Part shown: positions 23,859-35,340 of the stretch, one piece after another
How the letters are laid out: every line of letters begins with the position of its first letter
Numbering within the stretch: the stretch's first letter is position 1
Origin: Marsupella aquatica
Taxonomy: Eukaryota > Marchantiophyta
Reading direction: 5' to 3'
Assembly: GCA_973895155.1 (NCBI GenBank)
Contig: OZ316891.1
Location: 27,652,001-27,716,000, forward strand
Length of the DNA: 64,000 nt
The notes under the pieces: model-generated
What the model saw: only the letters and a program-made list of their open reading frames with translations
What the model was told of the DNA's origin: nothing
Databases searched by the model: none
Program-made: the position numbers and the translations under genes

Positions 23859-26800
23859 ATGTGGCATGACACAATGTTGGCTGGTTGCAGGTTGGTCTTG
23901 GACTCTTCCCATTCTTGCATTGCTGCGAGGGCACAATCCTCCGGGTCACTGAAATTTAGCTGTTTTTTTAAATCGAAACTGAAACTCAAGCGAGGAGTGC
24001 GTGCGGTGCCTGGTGTTGTCCATGGAGGTAGCATCAGCAGCAGCAGTGGGTGGAGAAATGGTGGCCGGGGTCAGCCGAATGGAAGGGAAGGGAGCTCCCT
24101 GGGAAGTAAATCTCGAATTAGGAGGAGCCCTTATTTACGGCAGGGAGCCGCCCCTGTGTCCACACCAGCCCAGGGCAGCAGACCGGTTGTGTCTATGTTT
24201 GGGAGTGCCAGCAGCAGTCTCGCCGTGACCATGACAGCTCTTGTGACGAAGGAGATGGATATTTCAGGCCTCACGAATGGCGAGGCGGGTATGCAGGCTT
24301 TCAACAATCTAGCTCAATGGGAGCAAGAAACGAATGTTGCTGAAAGTGAGAAGCTGCGCCGTCATAGAATTAGCATGGCCAACAAGGGAAAGGTTCCGTG
24401 GAATAAGGGCGGTAAACACAGTGCAGGTCTGTTTTTTGGGGGTTTTCTAAGGAACACCCTCGGATTGTCTCTTCCCTACGTTCCGGACTATATTCTACAC
24501 ACATCTGTCTGTTGAATAGTTTTGAGCCACTTGTTGACTTCATATGAGGTTCATCGTAGAGTATTGTCACAAGCCCGGGGAAGTCTCAATTTAATGCATA
24601 GGTTAGTTACATCTCGCGAACGTGCAGATATGCTGTTGATTGTGTGATTTTAGTTTTCTCGTGTCAAGCTCGTAATTAGGGCAACGCACCCCTTGGTTAC
24701 AACTTGTTTTCAACGATTTCCTTAGTGCCAAATTCGCCGTAGAACATGAAGGTTTAAGTCTTAAAGAGATCTTGTTTCTTGTTTCATGATTATATATGAG
24801 AGTTGTCTCTTGTGACCGTGACCCATCACAGCATTGTGCTGGTGTGGGGTATTTTCTTGCATTTCTTTCAGTCGCATCTAGTAAAGGTTCAAATGCACAA
24901 AGCTACAGAGCTGGTCATATGTCCGTGCAATTCGAGCCATGAGTAGATTTCAGAGTCATACGTGGTGAGTCTAAATTGGAGAGGGGGAATCGAATAGATA
25001 ATATCTCCTCTATACTAATCAGGCTTATGAATTGATTCACGCAGAGACAATTAAGCGCATAAAGGAGAAAACCAGTCTGGCAATGCAAAGTCCCAAGGTA
25101 ATGACCAGTAGAGCAGCTCCTTTGGTAACATTGCTGTCTAGCAGCTCCCGTCATAGATCGTTTGTCGTTCGGTTCCAAGTCTGCAGTTCCTTTGGTAGTT
25201 AGAATGGATCTTGACAGTCTCTGGGAGGTGTGTGTGCATCTGCATCCGCGAACGGAGCTCACACCTATGGAGGTTGAATGCAGCTGGTACTGAAGGACGT
25301 TCTCAATTTGTTCTTTGTGATTGGGATGGGGGTTTGTGGTCAGGTCATGGCGAAACTTAAACTAAATGCAAGACACCCGCAAACGTACGTATTATTTTCA
25401 TTGTCTTTTGAGGGCACCATGGTGTTGTTTTGAGCTTGGCAAATCTAAGACTGCGTTCTCGAAAAAGAAGAAGCTGCGGTTTAAGGGTGGAGCTTAGTCA
25501 CGGTAGACCTTTCTTGGGAAAGGAATCCTATATATGTGAATTTTGATATCCGGTTCATCGAAAAGTTCAATTTGAGATCGGACTATGAGCAGATTGACGG
25601 GGGGGTTTTGTAATTTTTAATCTAGTAGCTGCTTTGTTTTGCGGAGGGCGATGCAGTGACGAGACAAAAGGAAAAATCAGAGACAAACTGAGGGACAGGT
25701 GGGCTTCAAAGAAGCGCGTTCGCGGGTATCAAGACATCATGCTTAAGGAGTGGAAAAATTGTGTGGCTGAAGCGGCCAGGATGGGTGGCCTAGGAGACGA
25801 GGAGATGCAGTGGAATACCTACAGTGTCATAAAGAAGAAGTTGCGCATGGCTGCTGCAGCTCAAACTCGATCAGAGAAAAGGGAGCAGAAAGCTAAAGCG
25901 AAAGCCATGAGGCCTTTGAAATCGGAGGCGCACAGACTGAGGATATCAGCTGCGATCAGGGCGAAATGGGAAGATCCTGTAAGAAGCGTTCTCAAACTCA
26001 ACCTCTCTCCAGTCCGGCGGGAATTAACTTATTAATTTTCTCAGTCTTAATGTAGATCCAGATGGCTCTCCTTTGCACTTACTCTGAGTGCGTGGCAATG
26101 CACTCTGAAAACTTTTGGCCGAATTGCAGTGGATTTTCGGGGGTTGCTCAGAGTCACTTAGGGGTTTAGAGGAATGAGAGTCTGCTCTCACCTCGAGAGC
26201 AGACTTTGGACTTCAGTATCTTCGTTGACACCATTTCTTTCAATTGTGGTGGGTACTGTGAGGAATCTGTGTGTGATAGGACAAGTTGGTGTCACTTGGC
26301 CTGGTTGATATCTCCGCTGTTATATTACGAAGTCTTTTGACCAAGTATGAGTTTAACATGTGCCTATGCAGGATTACCAACTAAAGGTGAAACGAGGCAT
26401 GGTCAAGAATAGTACTGCCGTAAAGCAGAAGAAGACCCAGAAAAGGAAACCTAGTGGAGACAGTGTGACTTCGGAAGCAGGCTGTATCAAACGACCTTTG
26501 GACCATGGGTTTGTAACTGCCGTGATGTCCGGTGAAAAAAAGAGAAAGCAAAAAGGAGATACTATCATTGAACAACCAGACACAAGCCAAGAAGTAGTAT
26601 CTGAAAAGATCAAATTACGAGTCCGGGATCGGAAAGTGGATCTGTTGAAGACATTTACAGAACCTGCCCAATCGGAAGAAGAGGACTTGTCGGAAGATAA
26701 TTTCACTGAGGAGCTTTCAGTGTCGGCAGAGCATTCTTTCGTAGATCCTCACGCAGGGGAAAAGCTTTTCAGGCTAAAGCTTCTCCAGGCCAGCCGGTCG

Positions 26801-27619
26801 GTGATGGACCAGAGGCGACGAGAAGCCACGTATCGTGCCAAGTAAGTCTTGTTCCCCTTTGTAAATAATCCGGGGTGGTGTTTCCTTCCATTCCGAAGTC
26901 AAAGCACGATTCAGATAGCATTCCTCTAATAGCATTTCTTTCTATTTGCATTTCCGTAGGAGAAAGCAATTCTTATACCTGATTCCCAAGCCCCTGTGGA
27001 TAGGCATAGTGCGGGTTAGCCTGGCTTCTCACATGTCCGCTTAAATTAATGAAATTGTATTCTGGGCAGAGTACTGATGGCAGAGGCCGAACAAGCGGCT
27101 AAGAAACTGGAGGCGGCTGCTGGTAATAATGAGTTTGCTCTAGCATCCTTGGCTGAGATATACAGACTCATGGCAGAGGCAGAGCACTTCATCCAGACAG
27201 CTGACTCTCTTCACAAAGATGTCGAGGGTACCAAGTCCCACAGTGGAGCTTTGTGGAAAAGTACAATGGCTCCGTATGAGTCCTCAAAATCCCAAGAGCA
27301 GATCACATCAATGGGAGAGCATGGGATCGCACACGGGCAAGATGACGGCAATTCTGAAGAGATACATGGACATGACCTTAGTCTGCAATCTGAACAGGAT
27401 ATTGCTGTGGGCATCAAGACTGTCAGCCTAATTTCTAGCAGTGAACAGGTTATGATGTTTGGCAATGATATGAGAGATAAAGCTTTCTTAGATATGCACA
27501 ATCCATTTACGGATGAATTACGATGCAAAAGTAGGTTCCCTAGCCCCGTAAGCCTGTTAAGTGGAAGCTCAAGTAGAAGAATGGGAGCCATGAAGGGAAC
27601 AGAGTATGGCTCACTATGA
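23859..27619 (+). CDS. NUMOD3 (nuclease-associated modular domain 3) plant protein
   Basis: Six exons join in phase: 23859-24426, 25045-25097, 25344-25384, 25657-25978, 26372-26841, 27070-27619, about 667 residues. The core (residues about 165-210) reads KLRRHRISMANKGKVPWNKG, then GKHSAETIKRIKEKT, the NUMOD3 DNA-binding motif first described in phage and organellar homing endonucleases. A second copy (DETKGKIRDKLRDRW) and a weaker third (SEAHRLRISAAIRAKWEDP) follow, then a Lys/Arg-rich helical region, an acidic stretch and an Ala/Glu-rich C-terminal helix (MAEAEQAAKKLEAAAG). No nuclease catalytic domain (GIY-YIG or HNH) is present, so DNA binding or regulation is more likely than cleavage. 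The N-terminal 120 residues are Ser/Gly/Arg-rich and could be an organellar transit peptide; the true start may be a later Met. The two smallest exons (53 and 41 nt) were placed by phase and family fit. Confidence 0.87.
26179..26205. other. Perfect 11-bp stem hairpin in an intron
   Basis: AGTCTGCTCTC at 26179-26189 and GAGAGCAGACT at 26195-26205 are exact reverse complements around a 5-nt loop, within the fourth NUMOD3 intron. Function unknown. Confidence 0.8.
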
Positions 27620-28437
27620 CACGCGGCAATACGAGTCACTACTTACTGTAGATTAGAAGAACGTGGTATGATTCTTTGGGGATTCGATAGTTTCGTATCT
27701 ATCCAATCCTCCAATGTAAATAGCATCTGTATCTTGGAGGGTTTCTTTATTGATCATTGTACGCCATTCCCCCAAATTATCCCCAAAAGATTCACAATTA
27801 TGCTTTGAGTGAAAATTTATATCTTGAGCTAGGCAGTCAACTAATTGAAGGATGCAGCCAAGTTAAGAACATTCTTCAAAAAATTGTTTAAAAAAATATA
27901 AAAACAGTCTGGGCTTTGAGTACCGGTTGGCTTTCGGTTCCAGAATATTAAGTATTGAGTGTCTAGTGACACCTTTGGCACGTACCGTTCAATCAAGCAA
28001 AGCTTACATTTGTTGTCAGGTTCTCACTGAAATTAATTTCATCCCTGCCGTTTTATTAGTGTACCCAATGGATGGCTCCTTTTGGATGAGTGGAATAGAC
28101 GAACAATGACTAGCTAGCTACAGCAGGAGGCTGAACTGACTATTGACAACTAGGGTGATTGAGCAGCATTTACGACTGGAGTGCAGCATCTAGATAGTAT
28201 CTAGATAGATGCTGGGCGATTGATCGAGCAGCACTTAAGAGTATGTGGAGGCCCTACTCCTGTAATACTAGTGCAAACACATTTTGGCGTTGTTTCTTCT
28301 CTTGCTCCTCCAAATTAACTCTTCTGAGGATTTGAGGGCCTCGCCTAGCTACTAACAACTTTGCTCAGAACGGAGACACTCTGACAACTACCTTCTCTCC
28401 CGTAGGACAAGCTACTCTCTGAGACGAAGTGGGGAAC
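27620..28437. other. Spacer between the NUMOD3 and RING-CH genes
   Basis: It holds the NUMOD3 3' flank and the RING-CH upstream region. A TCTCCCGTAG|G acceptor-like site at about 28405 could end a non-coding leader intron of the RING gene. A degenerate ATCTAGATAG repeat lies at 28186-28213. No further gene was seen. Confidence 0.45.
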
Positions 28438-29004
28438 ATGGACAGTTCGAAGTACATTCCATCGGCTTCGCAGCTGCTGTCGGGCAATTCATTGGGGCGC
28501 AATGGAACTAGGGTCGATAGTTCTAGTGAAGCGTGCACTGCGGAGACAGGCGTCTTTGCCACTTGCCGAATTTGTCACGACGAGGACCAGCTCAGAAACC
28601 TCGACAGTCCATGCTCTTGCTCTGGTTCGATCAAGTACGTCCATCAAAAATGTCTCCAGGATTGGTGCGACGCGAAAAGAAATACTTTGTGTGAGATCTG
28701 CAAACAGCCTTACAGAGATGGCTACAAAGCTGGTACTGCATCTCGTCCCCAAGTGGTGGCCAACCATATCATGGGCCAAACTGCCAACCTTGAAGCCGTA
28801 ACTGACGATTTTTTGGAAGAACTGGAAGACAGTTTTTGGGAAGAGATGGAGGCCACCGTCTTCCACACTATCATGGATGAACTGGATGCCATTGCAGCTC
28901 GTGTTGCGGGAGAGGCCAATCTGCAAGTCGAACACCCCAATTGGGTGTTGGAAAGGACTGGGGAAAGGACCCGTTGGATCTATTTCTCCGGACTCTTCCG
29001 CTAG
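28438..29004 (+). CDS. RING-CH (RINGv, MARCH-type) zinc finger protein, probable E3 ubiquitin ligase
   Basis: A single-exon frame of 188 residues. Residues 43-88 form a C4HC3 RING-CH finger: C43-x2-C46, C59-x-C61, H69-x2-C72, C85-x2-C88, with the usual YVHQKCLQDWCD helix and a basic/aromatic stretch after it. Such fingers bind E2 enzymes and promote ubiquitin transfer. Many plant relatives carry transmembrane helices after the finger; none is visible here. The C-terminal half is acidic and helical (DDFLEELEDSFWEEMEATVF), ending with a conserved-looking WIYFSGLFR. I chose the ATG at 28438, which gives a start just ahead of the finger; an upstream GTG adds only three residues. Its target is unknown. 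Confidence 0.85.
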   Translation: MDSSKYIPSASQLLSGNSLGRNGTRVDSSSEACTAETGVFATCRICHDEDQLRNLDSPCSCSGSIKYVHQKCLQDWCDAKRNTLCEICKQPYRDGYKAGTASRPQVVANHIMGQTANLEAVTDDFLEELEDSFWEEMEATVFHTIMDELDAIAARVAGEANLQVEHPNWVLERTGERTRWIYFSGLFR

Positions 29005-29099
29005 ACGGATGGGACAGAATTACCCGCACTTGAACCACGGAATTGTGAGGGCATTAGCTCCCGGCTGACAGTCGATCACCTGGGCTATAGGAATGGGAA

Positions 29100-29365
29100 T
29101 AGGATCATATATATATAAGAACCTGGTTTATGCGGTTCAGTTTATCTCAATCATATTGTGTCAATTCTAACATTGTATCAGAGCGGTTCTGATTGGGATC
29201 TCTTAATCGCCCCATAGTAAGCACGGATGAATAGGAATCATGTATATATAAGAACCTGGTTTATGCGGTTCAGTTTATCTCAATCAAATTGTGTCAATTC
29301 TAATATTGTATCAGAGCGGTTCTGATTGGGATCTCTTAATCGCCCCATAGTAAGCACGGATGAAC
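29100..29365 (+). repeat. Tandemly duplicated LTR-retrotransposon fragment with primer-binding-site match
   Basis: A 133-bp unit is present twice. Each copy has a TATATATAAG box, a short LTR-like body (AACCTGGTTTATGCGGTTC), then TTGTATCAGAGC, which matches the initiator-methionyl-tRNA primer-binding site (TGGTATCAGAGC) found just inside the 5' LTR of many plant retrotransposons. LTR remnant, PBS and about 45 bp of internal DNA are therefore repeated head to tail. No gag or pol was found, so this may be a TRIM-like or solo remnant. Confidence 0.65.
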
Positions 29366-29385
29366 GACACTACGGAATCGGGTAC

Positions 29386-30445
29386 GGAATAGGAGGGTGT
29401 GATTTACGTCATTTGTTAATTTTTTATTGACTGGATTTGGATAAGGAAACATTATTTGCAGATAGTGATATATGTATTTCTATCTGAATTCATTGACTGG
29501 ATAAGGAAACATCAGCGCGCAAATATGCAAATAGTGATATACGTATTTCTATCTAAGTATCTGAATTCATTGACTGGATAAGGAAACATCAGCGCGCAAA
29601 TATGCAAATAGGGATATACGTATTAATTTCTATGTGAATGCTACATGCATGCAACATCTATGCCGATTTTAATTATCAGAAGTCTCAGAAACTGATTGGA
29701 GACTTTCTATCTGAAAGCTACATACATGCAACACTATGCTGATTTTAATTATCAGAAGTCTCAGAAACTGATTGGAGACTTTCTATCCGAAAGCTACATG
29801 CATGCAACACTGTGCTGATTTTAATTATCAGAAGTCTCAGAAACTGATTGGAGACGCAAGTACGTAAGAAGTAAATGATGCCTGAGATGTTTGAAAATGT
29901 GATAAGGGCATGTAAAAGGCTGCTTTTAATTATCAGAAGTCTGAGAAACTGATTGGAGACTTTCTATCTGAAAGCTACATGCATGCAACACTATGCTGAT
30001 TTTAATTATCAGAAGTCTCAGAAACTGATTGGAGACTTTCTATATGAAAGCTACATTCATGCAACATCTATGCTGATTTTAATTATCAGAAGTCTGAGAA
30101 ACTGATTGGAGACTTTCTATCTGAAAGCTACTTTCATGCAACATCTATGCTGATTTTAATTATCAGAAGTCAGAGAAACTGATTGGAGACTTTCTATCTG
30201 AAAGCTACATTCATGCAACATCTATGCTGATTTTTAATTATCAGAAGTCTAAGAAACTGATTGGAGACACAAGTACGTAAGAAGTAAATGATGCCTGAGG
30301 CGTTTGAAAATGTGATAAGGGCATGTAAAAGGCTGATTTTAATTATCAGAAGTCTCAGAAACTGATTGGAGACGCAAGTACATAAGAAGTAAATGATGCC
30401 TGAGGCGTTTGAAAATGTGATAAGGGCATGTAAAAGGAAGAGTGC
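29386..30445. repeat. Compound satellite with about nine hairpin-bearing 78-bp units
   Basis: Three unit types are interspersed. Type 1 (about 29430-29640, three copies): GGATAAGGAAACATCAGCGC plus AAATAGTGATATACGTATTTC. Type 2 (about nine copies between 29655 and 30365): GATTTTAATTATCAGAAGTC plus AGAAACTGATTGGAGAC and GCTACATGCATGCAACA. Type 3 (29855-29925, 30268-30330, 30372-30437): AAGTAAATGATGCCTGAG plus GTGATAAGGGCATGTAAAAG. Most type 2 units contain AAGTCTC and GAGACTT around a 12-nt spacer, so each can form a short hairpin. No ORF is conserved. Confidence 0.88.
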
Positions 30446-30721
30446 ATGTAAATGCGTCCTGCCCCAGGTTTAGTACGAGCTGGTTGATGTCAAACTACAA
30501 CTTCATCGAGGAGATGTTGAGGCAAGGGGACTCTGCCAAGCGACTTGCATGGTGGTGCCAAGAGTGAGGTCTATCCGGTGAGAATAAATTCACTAATATG
30601 AGCATCCACCACTAGTGTCTCTCTCTAACACTATATATAGCACTCAATGTTTGCTCTTTTTTGTGATAGTCTCTTTATGAAACTAGCTTCAACTATTGGT
30701 TCCAACATGAGTAGTGGAGAT
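30446..30721. other. Short gene-free spacer
   Basis: No gene was seen. It ends where similarity to the 56.6-kb repeat begins. Confidence 0.5.
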
Positions 30722-33700
30722 TACAATAAAAATGTCACCAAAATAAATTTTTTATTCACATTTTTGTGAACGAAATTACAAAATTCATCATAGATATCAT
30801 TATTTTAATAATTATACATATCATACTACACTATTTACGGACCCCCATGAGAGGTCTCTTGCAAATTCGTTGTCATAAGGTTGCACCACATCATCACAAC
30901 CAGTCACAAACAGGAATGATCATATTTTTAACAATAACAAACGTGCACATTCATGTTTGTGGCAAAAGCAACGTTTGGGGTGCCATGCCATAAATATTAA
31001 ACGTAAAAAAATCAAAATACAAAGAAAAAGATGTCATTTAGGAAAATAAAATTACCATTCTGATGTTTGTCAAAGATATATCAGTATTTTATATCAAAAT
31101 GCCTGTATTTTTTAATTGTTTGCAAGTTTGAAAAACCAATCGATAGAAATGTACATAGTTAAAACCCCTTTGCCTTCACATTGTAAAACTAAATAATCAA
31201 TCTCCTTATATAGTACTTGATAAAATATGTCAATGTTTGATTCATTGGAAAACTCAAGATCAAGATTTAGAAACTCGTGACCTTTTTAGTACTGTCTTGA
31301 TAAAATCTCTCAATCGGGCTCCCAATGTCACACTCATTGGAAAGCTAGAGTAAAATTAAAAACTCATCATCTCTTTAGTCCTTGACAAAATCTATCAATG
31401 TTAGGTTCATTGGAAAGCTAAAGAAATTCAGATACTCATGATCTCTAATTTTTGACAATTAATCCGTGGACCCCCATGTTCATCCAAGGAATGTGTGTTT
31501 GATGAAGTGAATTCAATTTTCAACAAGGTGATAATCGACGGTTTTGAGTCTCCCGATGGTCTTGGTGTGTGCTCGTACAAAAGAAAACGCCCAAAATATA
31601 GAGGAGATTTATCAATGGAAGGTTGAATATGGAGGAATTGAGTTTTTTGACGGTTTTTGTTTACAAATTGGAGAAATTGTGTTTCTATCATTCATGATTG
31701 ATCGTTTGTGAATTACATTGACCATTACCGTCACAAGACAGACTGGAGAACAACACTTAGCTATTGGCAAAAGAGCGTTTGTCGATTCAGTGGGAAGAAC
31801 ACACAAAACAAACGAGTCATCGCTTCACATGAAGGACTTGTAGTTTTTTTATTTAAGAAAGCTATGGTGTGAGAGGGAGACCAACAATTGTTTCTTTGAC
31901 ATAGAGGCTGCATTTGGCGTCAACCTGTGTTCAGAGTGAGCTAGCTTCAGTTGAAGACTAGAGGAATGTGAACAATTCAAGCCGGGAAGCAAGCATTATG
32001 GACAAGGGATGGCAACATAATCAAAGAAATCAATTTTCAACGGCTAAGTTTGTGACGGTGCTGAGATTGTGATATCTCTTAATCGAGAAAGGGTTTCCAA
32101 TGAGCCTCAGATTGACAATTTTGTCAAGTTCCAAATGAGTTTTTGAATTTCTTTGCCTTTCCAATGAGTGTGAGTAAAAAGAATATTGATCATGAGTCCA
32201 TGAATTCTTTTAGCTTTCCAACATTGAGTCCGACATTGACAAATTGTATGTCAGATTTTGTCACGATACTAAAGAGATCATGAGGTTTTCAATCTCTATA
32301 GCTTTCTAATGTGTGGTCAACATTGAGATTATTCGTCAAGAATTAGAGAGATCATGAGTATCTGAATTTCTCTAGCTTTCCAATGAACCTAACATTGATA
32401 GATTTTGTCAAGTACTAAGAAGATGATGAGTTTTTAATTTTACTTTAACTTTCCAATGAGTGTGACATTGAGAGATTTTATCAAGACAATACTAAAGAGG
32501 TCACGAGATTCTAAATTTTGATCTTGAGTTTTCCAATGAATCAAACATTAACAGATTTTATCAAGTACTAAGGAGATTGATTATTTAGTTTTACAATGTG
32601 AAGCCAAATGGGTTTACAATTTCTATTGGTTGGTTACTTTTTTCAAGCTTGCAAACAATTAAAAAATACAAGCATTTTGATATAAAACATTGATATATCT
32701 TTGACAAACATCAAAATGGTAACTTTATTTTACTAAATGACATATCTCCCTTTGTACTTTGGTTTTTTTACGTTCAATATTTACGGCATGGCATCCCAAA
32801 AATTATGTTGCTTTTGCCACAAACAGGAATGTGCACGTTTGTTATTGTTAAAAGTAGGATCATTCCGGTTTGTGGCTGGTTGTGGTGATGTGGCGCAACC
32901 TCGTGACAGGGAATTTGCAAGAGACCTCTCATGGGGGTCCGTAAATAATCTCAATGTCACACATTAGAAAGCTAAAGAGATTGAAAAACCTCATGATATC
33001 TTTAGTACCGTGACAAAATCTAACATGAAATTTGTCAATGTCGGACTCAATATTGGAAAGCTAAAAGAATTCATGAACTTATGATCAAAATTTCCTATAT
33101 TCACACTCATTGGAAAGGCAAAAAAATTGTCAATCTGAGGCTCATTGGAAACCCTTTCTCGAATTAAGAGATATCATAATCTCGTCACCGTCACAAACTT
33201 AGCCGTTGCAAATTGATTTCTTTGATTATGTTGCCATTGCTTGTCCACAATGCTTGTTTCTTGGCTTGAATTGTTTGCATCCCTCTAGTCTTCAACTGAA
33301 TCTCACTTTGAACACAAGTTGACCCCAAATGCAGCCTCTATGTCAAAGAAACAATTGTTGGTCTCCCCCTCACACCATAGCTTTCTTAAATAAAAAAATC
33401 TACAAATCCTTTGTGTGAAGTGATGGCTTGTTCGTTTTGTGTGTTCTTCCCATCAAATCGACAAGCGCTCTTTTGCCAACAGTTGAGTGTTGTCCTCCAG
33501 TTTGTCTTGTGGTGGTAGTGTTCAATGTGACTAAGAAATGATCAATCAAGAATGATAGAAACACAATTTCTCCAAGATGTAAGCAAAAACCTTCAAAAAA
33601 TTCAATTCCTTCACATTCAACCTTCTGTTTGATAAATCTTCTTTATCTTTTGAGCGTTTTCTGTTGTATGAGCACACACCAATACCATCAAGAGACTCAA

Positions 33701-34005
33701 AACCAGCGGTTATCGCCTTGCTTAAAATTGATTTCACTTCATCACACACACATTCCTTGGATGAACATGGAGGTTCACGGATTAATTTCTATGCACATCC
33801 CTCTTTCTAAGGACATATGTTATGATGGAACCATAAAGTAAATAGAAATCATGACAAACATCATACATATATCATTTGAAATATATCATAGTCATTTTTC
33901 CATCCACATGATGAGGCATGGAGTTACCGTCTAGAGGCTTCACTCTAGAAACATAGGCCTCAACTCTAGCTTGTAGTTGGCACTTTATAAATAAGATGAC
34001 ATTTG
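30722..34005. mobile_element. Host repeat unit, related to the copy at 56.6-57.2 kb, carrying a nested insertion
   Basis: The left part (30722-30831) matches 56598-56720 (shared ATAAAAATGTCAYCAAAATA, then ATCATTTTAATAAT blocks). The right part (33788-34005) matches 56955-57210 (TCTATGCACATCCC, ATAGAAATCATRAC, GGAGTTAC then GTCTAGARGCTTCACTCTAG and CAACTCTAGCTTGTAGTTGG). The DNA between them differs: here it is the self-nested element 30832-33787, there it is about 235 bp of other sequence. The family is unknown; no coding region is common to both copies. Confidence 0.65.
30832..33787. mobile_element. Fold-back element with an inverted second copy of itself inside (A-B-A'-B' order)
   Basis: Four abutting blocks: A (30832-31456), B (31457-32334), inverted A (32335-32947), inverted B (32948-33787). 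A begins TATTTACGGACCCCCATGAG and inverted A ends with its reverse complement. B begins AATTAATCCGTGGACCCC and inverted B ends with a close reverse complement. The order is explained if an element with left end A and right end inverted-B holds an inverted second copy (B then inverted A, 31457-32947) at its middle. A arms contain tandem sub-repeats of about 95 bp (CATTGGAAAGCTAAAG, ACTCATGATCTCTTTAG). B arms carry decayed coding-like DNA: in inverted B, minus strand 33546-33749, a 67-codon frame beginning CDEVKSILSKAITAGFESL. No transposase was recognised. Confidence 0.8.
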
Positions 34006-34583
34006 GGCAGAAAATATATGCTGTAAATTGGATTCGTTGGCATTTTTCTTGGGCCGTTCGTTTGTTGTTTGTGTGCCCCCTCGCTTGCTCCTTCGCCCTC
34101 AGCCTCCTTGCCACAACCCTGTATCCCATAGCCTAGCCTTTGCGCTCGCTCTCTGACATCCACCCTTGCCATGGGCCTGCCTCGCCCCCTGGTGCATGGT
34201 CCTGGCACGCCCTACTTCCTTCCCACGCCGCCCTCCCCCTGCCATTCTGCCTGCCTCTGTGGCTTACTTTGAGTGCCACGACTACCCTTGTTGTATTCTC
34301 CTTTGGAAGTTCGGGACCTCAAGGGCGGGAAAATTTCCGGCCCTGGCCCTTGCTTCCCCACAAAATATGCCATCGGGACTGCCTTACTGTCGCAGCTTTT
34401 TGAAGTGACACGGGTTCACTTGAGGGCCGGAAAACAAAGGACCTTGCACACGCAAGACGGCCCTTAATTATGAGTTAACCCTAACAGGTGTAGGGTTTAG
34501 GGGTCCCATGGAACCACAATGCTTCTTCGGTGAAGACTTTGGAAAGACTTGAAAGGGAGAGACAGAAAAAGAAAATGCTGAAC
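34006..34583. other. Gene-free interval with a GC-rich patch
   Basis: From 34070 to 34300 the DNA is C-rich and low in complexity, so long frames on both strands there are not convincing. No gene was recognised. Confidence 0.45.
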
Positions 34584-34584
34584 T

Positions 34585-35340
34585 GAGATGAGATGAGATG
34601 AGATGAGATGAGAGACAGGATTTTACAGGTTTCGAATCACGCTATCGAGAAGCCGAGAGAGAGCACGTCCTCGTTGAGAAACAGGAATTTTACAGGTTTC
34701 GAATCGCGCTATCGAGAAGGCTAGAGAGAGCACTTCCTCGTTGAGAGAGAGGAGTTTTACAGGTTTCGAATCGCGCTATCTAGAAGGCGAGAGAGAGCAC
34801 GTCCTCGTTGAGAGATAGGAATTTTACAGGTTTCGAATCGCGCTATCGAGAAGGCGAGAGATAGCACGTCCTCGTTGAGAGATATAGAAGTTTTGGGCAT
34901 TTCAGAGGAAGAAAGATTGAGCTTGACTGTTGCAATTGAGGCAGGCTGAATTGTGACCGAATCGAGTTTGAGAAGCAGGCACAGGATTTTCGCAGTTCAG
35001 AGGAAGACGAGAGATCGAGCTAGGTTTATTTATGTTCAGGCAGGCTGAGATTGGGATGGCATCGGGATTGAGAAGCAGGCACAGACATTGAGTTTCGTCT
35101 TCGAGAAGCACAGAAATTCCGCAGTTTGAACGAAGAGAATTCGAGCCAGGGTTTTGATATTGAAGCAGGCTGAGATTGGGATTGGATTGAGGCTGAGAAG
35201 CAGGAAGCCTGCGATTGACCTTCGTCATTGAGAGAGAAATCGAAATTTCGCAATTCGGAGGAGGAGGAATCGTGCTAGGTTTGATTTTGAGGTAGGCTGA
35301 GGTAAGGATTGGGATTGAGCTTGAGAAGCAGGTTTAGGGT
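34585..35340. repeat. Nested tandem repeats forming the upstream/leader region of the Mal d 1-associated-like gene
   Basis: Three blocks: (GATGA)n at 34585-34612; four copies of a 66-68-bp unit at 34614-34885 (TTTTACAGGTTTCGAATCGC at 34621, 34689, 34755 and 34822, with CGCTATCGAGAAG and GTCCTCGTTGAGAGA); and four longer 100-128-bp units at 34886-35340 marked by GCAGGCTGA and GAGAAGCAGG, each with a TTTCGCARTTCRGAGGA block. The last unit ends 15 bp before the ATG at 35355, so transcription probably starts in or before the array. Confidence 0.85.

Noticed and set aside
29386-30445. CRISPR-like array
   Set aside because: Units are contiguous tandem repeats with no unique spacers, and the setting is a plant nuclear genome.
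34140-34408. Three overlapping 64-87-codon frames in GC-rich DNA
   Set aside because: Stop codons are rare only because of base composition; the frames have no recognised motif and compete with each other.
34489-34505. Telomere-like GTAGGGTTTAGGGG
   Set aside because: It is barely two repeat units, not a telomeric array.
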